Positions 56,512 to 64,000 of a stretch of 64,000 nucleotides of DNA are shown piece after piece. Source of the DNA: Brachypodium distachyon (taxonomy: Eukaryota; Streptophyta; Magnoliopsida; Poales; Poaceae); contig NC_016135.3 in assembly GCF_000005505.3 (NCBI RefSeq), forward strand, positions 9,084,613 through 9,148,612, read 5' to 3'. The position numbers and the translations under genes are program-made. The notes under the pieces are model-generated. The model was not told where the DNA came from. It saw only the letters and a list, made by a program, of their open reading frames with translations, and did no database searches. How positions within the stretch are numbered: position 1 is the first letter of the stretch; the number at the start of each line of letters is the position of its first letter.

Positions 56512-57820
56512 GCCCATCACCGCGTCCCTGCCGCGGCCCTCGAGCAGTTTTGCTCCCGCGCAACAAGGGCTGTCACATCCCTTGGGACGAGTTCCCCAAA
56601 AAAAAACCAGGTCTCCCCAGTTGCGGGGGCTGTCGCTGGGAGGCTATAGCTTCCTCGCCACCTGTGCCCATTGTTCGGGGTGGGGCGAAGCCGGCGACGA
56701 GGACGTTATAGCCGTCTTGCGGCTGCTCCCGGGGCGGAGTCCTCCTAAGCCAGGGTTCCTCCCTGAAGGCCAGGGTTCCTCCCTGAAAACCAGGGCCAGT
56801 CCCTGAAGGCGAGGGTTGCCGCGCGAGCGTGGTGGTAGCATCGTCGTCGGCGGTTGCCGCGGGCGGCGATCCTGCCCCCGCGCTCGTGCCGCATCCCTCA
56901 GAGATCGTTTCCCTTGAACAGGCACCCAAGGTGGTTTCCTACCAAGTCAATGCCCCGTCTGCACTCTACCGCCGAGCGTCACGAGGCATTGGACCGAACG
57001 GAAAAGCTAAGTGTCTGAACATGAACGCTGAATTCGCTAAGAGCAGAACGAAACTGAGCACTGTCCCGCTGGGTGCGGCCCCGGATCCCGCGCGTAGCCG
57101 GAGTGTTAAAAGGGACGCTTGCGGGGGGAGTGCGCTCCCCGTGTGGCTTCGCGGGTCCGCCCTGGAGGGGCACGGCTTGGAGTAGTTACCCCGCAAGTGG
57201 AGTGGCTCCCCGCTACCGCTTGGCCCCAGGTCGGCACCACGGGTTCGTCCCAGGTCCCTGGTCCGGTCAAGGGACACAGCTTGGATTAGTTACCCCACGA
57301 GGCGCGAGCGAGTCCCCCACGACACAAGGCAAAATACGCAAAGGCTAAAAGGGGCCACCTCGCTAGACAGCATCAGGAATAACGAACTTGTCGAAAAATC
57401 TACATAACTAAGAGTTAACGCTGCTTTGCCGAGTGTGGTCCCGGAACCGGCGCGTGGCCGGGGTGTGAGGAGGACGCTTGCGGGGGGAGTGCGCTTCCCG
57501 TGTGGCTCCCGGGTCTGTACCGGGAGGACACAGCTTGGAGTAGTTACCCCGCAAGCGGAGAGGCTCGCCGCCTACCGCTTGGCCCCAGGTCGGCACCACG
57601 GGTCCATCCCGGGTCCCTGGTCTGGTCAAGGGTGGGGCGTGCGAGTCCCCGGCAACACAAGGCGTAACACACAAAGGCTAAGGGAACCACCCCGCGAGGC
57701 AGCCTCGGGAATAAGGGACAAAAATTGAGCAAATTAACAAGCTTGATTGACTAAGTGCCGAATGATTACATGGACTAACCAAAAGGTGATTGTTCAAACG
57801 GCGCTGGTCCCGGACGGCGT
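56512..57820. other. Element D 3' region with tandem duplication
   Basis: Homologous to C 15547-16500. A unit of about 300-360 bp is present twice (57060-57420 and 57425-57720), where C has it once. Each copy holds GGAGTAGTTACCCCGCAAG and GGCCCCAGGTCGGCACCACG. A short triplication of AGGGTTCCTCCCTGA-type text lies at 56755-56810. Confidence 0.65.
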
Positions 57821-58352
57821 CTAGGAACCGGTGTAGGAGGTGACGAAGGCAAATTGCTGGTCCCGGACGGCGTCCAGGAACCGGTGCCCCCGCTCAAAGA
57901 CGCTCGGATCCCAGGTAAGGGGGTTCCAAGCGACCCCGGCGAGGGTGCCGAGGTCGGTGCCGCGGAGAGCCCCCGAGGATGATGAAGGCCCTGCTGCCGA
58001 AGTGGGGCTAGGCGCGGGGTCGCCAACTTGCTCCCGGGGGTCTTGCCGTCCTTCCCCGGAAACTTCCCCCACGCCTGCGCTCAGGGACCCCGGGGTTGGA
58101 GAAGGCTCCCTGCCTCCGGTGGGGGTTGCCCCCTGTTGGACGACAGATGAGCCCGTGCTGGCCACGTTCGTGGCTTCGGGCGCGTCGCCAGGTGCCGTCA
58201 CGATGGCGGCGGTGTCCTCTGCGGCCGCTGTGTCCGTCGCAGCGGGGCCGAACATGAGAGCCGTTTCCGACTCCACCTCCGCCCCCGCGGCCTCGACGAC
58301 CGAGTCAGGGTCGACACGGGTGCGCCCGTTCCTGGCAGGGGCGCACCTGTGC

Positions 58353-58428
58353 CTGCAGCAATGAGAAGCATGAGGATCGGCGATGGCTGGAGCTATCAAA
58401 GGCGAACAAGGGCGACCGGGGCGGTTAC
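58353..58428 (-). other. Intron 2 of the element D opposite-strand gene
   Basis: 76 nt on the minus strand, GTAACC...CTGCAG, same position, phase and length as C 13975-14050. Confidence 0.75.
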
Positions 58429-58524
58429 CTTGTGCGGCCGTCGGGCTTGCCGGGGCAGCCTCCCCTACCTCGCCTGCACCTGCGGGAGCGTCCAAGAGGC
58501 TTGCCACGGGCGAGCTGCCGCTCA

Positions 58525-58598
58525 CTGCAGAAAAAGAAGATATGTTCGTGAGTTTGGCTAACAGGAATTGCAGTTGCAGAGAATCAACGAAGACATAC
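58525..58598 (-). other. Intron 1 of the element D opposite-strand gene
   Basis: 74 nt on the minus strand, GTATGT...TTTCTGCAG, phase 1. Homologous to C 13804-13878. Confidence 0.75.
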
Positions 58599-59444
58599 CC
58601 GGTGCCGGCCCTACCTCCGATGGAGCTGGGTCGCCAAGGGACACGCCCGCGCCGCTGCGGACCCCCGCGGCAGTGGGGTCGGCGGCGCCGCCGGCGTCGG
58701 CGCGCGTCCTTTTGCTTGGCATGCCGGGCGGGGAATCGCTCCTCGCCCTCTTGCTGGCACCCGCCGGCGAGGAGGACTTCGGGGGGTTGCGCCGGAGCGT
58801 GAAGCCTCGGAAGACCCCCCGAGTGGGCGGCGCCGTGGGCGCCCGCGGAGTCGTCGTGACCCAGAGAGCTCCGGGTGTCGACGGTGATGCCGCCGCGGCG
58901 CCGAGAGCCAAGCTCGCGGAGGCCCCCGCTACCGGGGCGAAGGCCGTTGCTGGGGCGCCGGTGACCCCCGCAGGCGCTGGTGCTGCCGGGGTACCGGTGG
59001 GCACCCCGGGACCGGTTCTCACCGCGGTGCTGGCGGCGCTGCCAAGACAGGGGCACCCACCGAGGCACCCGCCGCTCCTGTTGCCGCGGATGCCGTCGAG
59101 ATATCGAGGGGCGCCCCGGAAACGGCCGCCGCCGCCAGGTTGGTGGCCGCTGCCGGGGCGGACGTCACCGTTGAGGAGATGGCTGCAGCTGCTGCGAACG
59201 CCCTCGATCTTCTCATGATTAAGGGTGCGCTGTCACTGCTTTCCTCGTCGTCGTCCTCCACGATGACGACTTCCGGGGACGCGGCCGCTTTGAATGCCGC
59301 CTCGGTCTTGCTTGTCGCGGGCTTCTTCGAGGTTTGGACCTCCTTCCCCTTCCTAGTGGTGGGGGGCACCATGAAAAGCGAGGGCAGAAACTGGCAGGAG
59401 CGCAGGGATACGAGATGCGGAAGAGGATAGAGGCGAAAGGGCAA

Positions 59445-59776
59445 AGTGTTGTTCCCCTTTTGGCAACAGTAGAGGCTTTATGACGCCCGGCCGTTTGGCA
59501 ACGGCCCGTTCCGTGCCCTACGGGTGCACGGGGATAACTCCTAATCACTGGAAGTAATGCGCGGAGTGGCCTTAACTACCCTATTTAGGGGGGGGAGTTA
59601 GGGCGGAGATTGTGCGTCCACTGCTCCACTTGTAACGGCGCCGTACACGGGGCAGCGAAGGGACGCGGGCCCGCGACGGATCGGGGCCCACGCGTCGGTT
59701 AAGGGCGTAGCCCAGCAACCGACTAGGGGGAGACCCTTCCGGGAACAGGTGATGCCGGCCCACGCCCGGGGCCTAC
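59445..59776. other. Element D spacer, likely promoter side of the antisense gene
   Basis: 330 bp between the antisense start and the 3' LTR. Minus-strand TATA-like words: CATAAAG at 59481-59475 and CTAAATA near 59588. GGGGCCTAC-type purine-rich text precedes the LTR at 59777. Confidence 0.4.
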
Positions 59777-60798
59777 TGTCGCACAAGTGGCACCCGGGGT
59801 ACCACCGCTACGCGATGCGCGGGCCCCTCTCCCGAGTTTCCGGGAAGGTCTCATCCCGGGGAGCGTCTATGAGCTCCCCGGCAAGCTACCCGCCCGAAAG
59901 GGGCTAGCGGGGCTTCGGGGGATATTCCCGCTTCGGCACCTCCCGGGAAGCTGCTTCCCGGGAGGGGGTTCCCGGGTGCGTTGGGCCCGGGTGCTTCCCG
60001 AGGTCGACTTGCTGGGACTGGGGCTTCCTGGGTGCATGCCCCCGCCTCAGGTCGTGGGGCCCAGTGGATAGCGCCGCGTGGGCGCGTGGCAGGCGCGGGA
60101 CGCGCGGTCCCACCGAGGCAAGGAGTAAGGCACACGGGTCAGTATGCGAGCCGACCGACGGGTAGTTACCCGTCCGATCTAAGGAACAGTGGTTGTCTAA
60201 TCCTACCCTAGGGTCTTAGGCCCCTAGCAGCGGAGGTGGCACCCATTCACGCCACCAGCTCACCGGGGAGAGTTACATGCCTCCCCGTTGGACACTTGTA
60301 GGTCATGCACCGTGGCACATGTGGCATCCCCTTGCGTATAAAAGGAGGACCCATGCCAACGGTCAAGGGGGTTAGTCAGTTGGTCAGTTAGTCAGCTGGA
60401 CAGTCGTTCAGTTCCGCAGGTTCCCTTCGCTGGCTCGTTAGATCGAGGATCAGTTGGTTCCAGCAGACAGCCATCAGAGAGCAGTAAGGAGTACTTAGAC
60501 ACTGATAGGAAGCCCGGGAGCTTGCCCGGCAACCTGTAAACATTTGATCCGTAATCAATATCAGCTCAGACAGGCAGGACGTAGGGTTTTACACCTCCGG
60601 GTGGCCCGAACCTGGGTAAAAAACGTGCGTGCGTCTGTTCTTGGACCAGCACGTACCCCTAGCACTTCGTCTTGCCGGCCCCGTAGGGCCTCATCGGCCG
60701 AGCCGGCGATCACCGTGTCTCCGCCCCAGACGCCCCTACTGAACCTAAAAGGGGGATGTGGCCACACGCCCCCGATGTCGGAGCACCGAGCGACGACA
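59777..60798 (+). repeat. 3' LTR of element D
   Basis: 1022 bp, TGTCGCACA to GCGACGACA. TATAAAAGG at 60337-60345. A 16-bp insertion relative to the 5' LTR near 59845. Confidence 0.92.
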
Positions 60799-60803
60799 CC
60801 TTC
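60799..60803. repeat. 5-bp TSD CCTTC of element D (right)
   Basis: Second copy of 50282-50286. The el3 LTR resumes here. Confidence 0.9.
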
Positions 60804-60972
60804 ATGTTTTGAAGATCCAAAGCTCAAATGGGTGTAAACCCTAGGGTTTAGATTGAAATAAAAATCTTTTAAAGCCTTTTGAGATTCAAATTTGAATTCA
60901 AATATGCAATTGTTGCATGATGCTTATGGATGCAATGCACATGTAAAAGTTTGGAATTTTTTTGGGATGTTA

Positions 60973-62530
60973 ATAAATTGTTTTTGTCTTTTGCTTAATA
61001 AATTGTTTTTGTCTTTTGTTTAAAACCCTAATGCATTTGTTTTAATCACCAATGCTTTGGACCAGTTGATCACCCAAATAAAATAAACCCACTCATGTCA
61101 TATGTTTTGCATTGCATCATGGCATACATCTTCTTTTGATTGTATTGTATGTTTATGCATGTATTGTTTGTATTGTTTAGTTTTCTCGGAGAGCGAACTG
61201 TGTGATTGTGAAGAGTGCTTGAATACCAACTGCTATCAAAACAAGTTCACTTTGATCATTACCGAGCTATGATTGACCTACTAGCTATAGGGTTACCTTT
61301 GCCATTACCCTTCCACCAATTGCCATCGTAAGTAGTTGATTTGCTACGTTATGTTAGTATACGTGAGAGGGAACCTCAATTACCTTGAAAGTGTCATTAT
61401 AAAGTATTTTCGAAACTTTGAGGAATTGGAGATGTATGCGACGTCAGGTCCATTTCTATGGGTCCATTTCTATGAGTCGTCTCGCCATTTCTATGGGAGC
61501 ACCAGCGTTGCAACTGAGGAATGCCACCCGGGGTAACCCGGGGTAACCAGACTAGTTTCTTGTTTAGTAGCTTCCAGTATAACCACATGGTATTATGGGC
61601 TCTGTCAGGATGGATGTAAGAAATATGAACCCGGATCTGAGGTGACATCGGTATGAAGCAGTGTAGGTGGGGGCGCGTCCCTTAGGTGGTCTGGGGGATT
61701 ATGTTTCGAAAATTCCTGTAATCGATGTCATTGCTACTCTACCCTGAGGACAGCAAGGGACTAACACGTCAATTTCTTGCGGGTAAGTGTATCACCTCTC
61801 GAGAGTGTCAAACTAAGTACTTAGCCGTGTCCCTGGTTACGGATAATTATGAGCGACTAGATATGGGGGCTGTAAGGAAGGTCTCACTCATTCCAATTTC
61901 TAAATAAAATGAATGGTTTGAACTTGGGTTTAGGAGCATCGATGTGTCTACTCGATGTCCTTAGATAAATAGGAGCATCGGTGTTTCTACCCGGTGTCCA
62001 TTAGTTAACAATATTGTAACATTCAATTGTAGTACGATAAACTATGTTTTGCTACCACGCCATGAAGCCTGAACCCCACTATACCTCAATTGCATATACT
62101 TGGTAGGATCTGTTATAACTTTCAGGTGAACTTGCCAATACATTCAATGTATTGACCACGAAGTGGCTGCAATCAATAATGCAAGTGAATCTGACGAAGA
62201 GTGAGGTTCGTCGATGTTCTTTGGGTCATGTGCTTACATTCCAACATGCTCTCTCCTTTGGGAGTAGTTGAGGCCCATTTGCTCCACCATTTCCGCTGCC
62301 GTTTTGTGAAACAATATTTTGATATTTGGAACTCTATTTGTTATGCTAACCCAAGGGGTTATGCAAGTTTGTAAGTACAATTATGTTCTAGATGATATGA
62401 TGTAATAAAGTACATTCGACCTTTGTATCTTGGTATTACATCTTGAAACTGTGTGTGTGCTAGTGAGTCGATCCAGGGACTAGCACAAATAAGCACAGAG
62501 ATCGAACCCTGTACGGGGGAGATCGCTTCA
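60973..62530 (+). repeat. 5' LTR of el4, first half missing
   Basis: 1558 bp matching the complement of about 3360-1709 in el1. It begins with a direct duplication of TAATAAATTGTTTTTGTC. Ends GATCGCTTCA. Confidence 0.85.
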
Positions 62531-62532
62531 GA

Positions 62533-62544
62533 TGGTATCAGAGC
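62533..62544 (+). other. Primer-binding site of el4
   Basis: TGGTATCAGAGC, the perfect plant initiator-Met tRNA complement, two bases after the LTR. Confidence 0.9.
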
Positions 62545-63008
62545 AATGTGTTGCCTGTAGGAACGTGACCCTAGTTTGGATTAGGATAAGACAGACCAAA
62601 GACCAAACTTTAGGATTATTTCTTATCCCTATCTGATCTATATATAAATACATATATTTCATTCCTTATCTCTTTTCATCTGAATCTTTGCATATGCATG
62701 ACATGTTTGTTGATTTATTCCACATATACAACAAATACTATGCTTTATACCACAGATGCATGTTTCTTTTATTATACCACAGATGCATATTTATTCTTAT
62801 TATACCATACACCACTATAATCATGTTGCCATGTTACCCACATAATATTATGCATCCAATTTTATATTGGCATTTCCACCTTTAATATTAATGTTTATTA
62901 CTTTATTCCCACTCTACTACCTTTACTTTATATTATTTATCCTTCATACATCCGACCATTTGATCATGTCACCGATACTCCCTTATCTACCTTCTTTATT
63001 TTCTATAG
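62545..63008 (+). other. el4 leader before orf0
   Basis: 464 bp, AT-rich, homologous to 41144-41609 in el2. Short upstream ATGs but no conserved frame. Confidence 0.6.
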
Positions 63009-63899
63009 ATGGGAAGCCCAACACCGTTCGGCAACGTACCGCCGTTTACCAGAGTCTACTACCCCTCCACGGACGACGACCAGTTGTACAGTGCCCCTTT
63101 GGCGGCACTATGTGTGTCTCCTGACCAGCCACCACCCAGGTTCAGAGGCCGAGTCGAGCCCGCCGTGCCAGAAGGATGGCAGCCACGGTGGGAGATTGAG
63201 GCGAAGATCCGTGGGCGTGAGATCGCGCCTGCCACTCCAGATATCACCTTCATCGCCCGCTACCCCACCTTCGAGCAAGGCCTTCAGTTCGCCATGCAGT
63301 GCGCCTTTGCACAGGTGTGCCGGGACTATCGGCACGAGTTCCCCGAGGACTCCCCCTCCCGTCTCTTTGGAAGTCAGAACCACACGTGCCAGGCCATGCC
63401 AGCAGCCGACGACCAGGGGGTGTCCGAGGTGGCTGCCCAGTTTGAGAGCATGGAGAAGAACACCGAGGATCTAGAGACTTGCCTTGGTGAGGAGATGACC
63501 AGGACTGACGATGCTGAGAAGCTAGTCGGTCATCTACAGGAGGAGAATGCCCAGCTACAGGAGGACAAGACCGTGTTGGAGAACGCTGTCCTCAACATGG
63601 GAGGAGCCATAGAGCAGCTGCTGTATGAGAGAGAACAAGCCCGCTACTTCAGCGAGAGTTTTAAGGCTTTCACCGTAGCCCCCGCCACCGCAGCCGCACC
63701 CGCAGCCGCGCCAGCTGCTGCACCGGCTCCAGACCAGGCCCCACCTCCACCACAGGATCAGGAGGTGGTCCCTCAGGAGGGAGTGCCGACTGAGGAGGAG
63801 GAGCCCCAGGAGGTCCACGAGATGGACACCCCTGCCACCAACACCCGCTCCAAGAGAAAGAGGGTGAACGGGGCCACGACGACAGCCACACCTCCCTAG
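63009..63899 (+). CDS. orf0 of chromovirus el4, intact 296 aa
   Basis: Complete frame, ATG 63009 to TAG 63897, the only undamaged copy in the window. Residues 1-135: a conserved block with no domain I recognise (RVYYPSTDDDQLYSAPLAAL; ARYPTFEQGLQFAMQCAF). About 145-220: heptad-rich coiled coil (LETCLGEEM...LQEENAQLQEDKTVLENAV). About 225-250: Ala/Pro linker. Then an acidic Glu-rich stretch and a basic tail NTRSKRKRV that could be a nuclear localisation signal. There is no signal peptide or membrane segment. The start is fixed by el1 and el2, which keep the same ATG and MGSP. Rice RIRE3/RIRE8 are remembered to have an extra ORF here. Function unknown. Confidence 0.85.
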   Translation: MGSPTPFGNVPPFTRVYYPSTDDDQLYSAPLAALCVSPDQPPPRFRGRVEPAVPEGWQPRWEIEAKIRGREIAPATPDITFIARYPTFEQGLQFAMQCAFAQVCRDYRHEFPEDSPSRLFGSQNHTCQAMPAADDQGVSEVAAQFESMEKNTEDLETCLGEEMTRTDDAEKLVGHLQEENAQLQEDKTVLENAVLNMGGAIEQLLYEREQARYFSESFKAFTVAPATAAAPAAAPAAAPAPDQAPPPPQDQEVVPQEGVPTEEEEPQEVHEMDTPATNTRSKRKRVNGATTTATPP

Positions 63900-64000
63900 T
63901 CTCGATGCCTGCCAGTTTGTACCAGTTTCTATCGTTAACAGTTTTGCGAGTTAGTCATTGACCATACAATCTATGTGTATGGCAATGTAGACCGATTGCA
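63900..64000 (+). other. el4 orf0-gag leader, cut by window end
   Basis: 100 bp matching the complement of el1 9320-9417. The gag start is expected roughly 190 bp further on. Confidence 0.6.

Larger units (their letters stand above)
57821..59444 (-). pseudogene. Opposite-strand spliced gene of element D
   Basis: Minus-strand gene; ATG at 59372 (MVPPTTRKGKEVQ) or 59444. Exons: 59444-58599, 58524-58429 (96 nt, the same length as in C) and 58352 to 57821. The first exon lacks the whole PF04195-like domain: the text jumps from TSKTEAAFKAAASPE to EDDDEESSDSAPL. The last exon stops soon after the WNPLTWDPSVF block and lacks the coiled coil. A frameshift lies near 59020-59060. It is therefore an internally deleted derivative, but both introns and their phase are kept. 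Confidence 0.7.
50287..60798 (+). mobile_element. Element D, Tat-type, 10.5 kb, non-autonomous
   Basis: Full-length insertion with both LTRs and the CCTTC duplication. Internal order: primer site, gag lacking the zinc knuckle, protease, RT, RNase H, second RNase H, integrase (truncated), duplicated 3' region, opposite-strand spliced gene, 3' LTR. The LTRs differ at roughly 30 positions per kb by eye plus a 16-bp indel, so it is much older than el2. Many stops and deletions. Confidence 0.92.
47206..60972 (-). mobile_element. el3, lone chromovirus LTR split by element D
   Basis: Two pieces (47206-50286 and 60804-60972) add up to about 3.25 kb, one full-length LTR, with no internal region. It is therefore a solo LTR, the product of recombination between the LTRs of an older insertion. 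Its left end TGAAG is at 47206 in G gag. The right end lacks the last two bases (GGGATGTTA) and is fused to el4. It has a TATA-like CTATAAAG (minus, near 49720) and the palindrome at 49842. Confidence 0.85.
60973..64000 (+). mobile_element. Chromovirus el4, 5' part, plus strand
   Basis: 3' half of a 5' LTR, primer site, leader, intact orf0 and the start of the orf0-gag leader. Gag-pol would follow beyond the window. Its LTR starts in the middle, abutting the el3 LTR in inverted orientation. Confidence 0.85.

Noticed and set aside
1..64000. CRISPR array, bacterial operon, tRNA or rRNA gene
   Set aside because: No regularly spaced identical repeats, no Shine-Dalgarno-linked gene series, and no cloverleaf or rRNA core seen. 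The tandem arrays are short, adjacent and diverged.

Overview
The window is plant nuclear DNA, almost certainly from a grass. It is nearly all LTR retrotransposon: Ty3/gypsy polyproteins with plant-type domain order, a TGGTATCAGAGC initiator-Met primer site, chromodomain integrases, Tat-type elements with a second RNase H, and a small MITE with GGCCTTGTTTGG ends. I see no intact host gene, rRNA, tRNA or CRISPR array.

Three Ty3/gypsy families are present. Family 1 is a Tekay/Del-type chromovirus with LTRs of about 3.2 kb (TGTAACATCCC...CTTCA), an extra ORF (orf0) between the 5' LTR and gag, and one gag-pol frame. Four copies: el1 (1709-25347, minus), el2 (32223-44837, minus), el3 (a lone LTR, 47206-60972, minus) and el4 (60973 to beyond the window, plus). 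Family 2 is a Tat-type element with LTRs of 0.9-1.0 kb (TGTCGC...CGACA), a tRNA-Arg-like primer site, and a gene on the opposite strand between pol and the 3' LTR. Copies: C (about 11470-24818, minus), G (46029-47205, plus, 5' end only) and D (50287-60798, plus). Family 3 is another Tat-type family with LTRs of roughly 0.4 kb: F (27692-30540, minus, 3' end only) and E (30541-46028, plus, LTR and gag only).

The elements are nested, and four target-site duplications prove it. Left to right: unassigned GC-rich sequence (1-715) and a small hAT-like MITE (1693-25492, TSD GTTTCGCC) split by el1 (TSD CTGGA), whose 5' LTR is split by C. Then a low-copy stretch with an AACCG-rich repeat and a Tourist-like MITE (25501-27691). 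Then F joined head-on to E, whose gag is split by el2 (TSD CGCAC). E is cut by G, G by the el3 LTR, and the el3 LTR by D (TSD CCTTC). The right side of el3 meets el4 in inverted orientation. el2 is youngest: its two LTRs differ at only about 15 places by eye in 3.2 kb. D is older, with roughly 30 differences per kb.

The most interesting content is accessory coding capacity. The family 2 opposite-strand gene has two short GT-AG introns at identical positions and phases in C and D, with a conserved 96-nt middle exon. Spliced on the opposite strand, it cannot be processed from the genomic RNA. C and F also carry a domain resembling the 'putative gypsy type transposon' family (Pfam PF04195) at its N-terminal side, and C has a long coiled coil at its C-terminal side. 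The chromovirus orf0 encodes a coiled-coil protein with an Ala/Pro-rich linker and a basic tail. It is fully open in el4. All gag-pol copies carry nonsense codons or frameshifts, many nonsense codons being CAG to TAG, as expected from decay of methylated cytosines.
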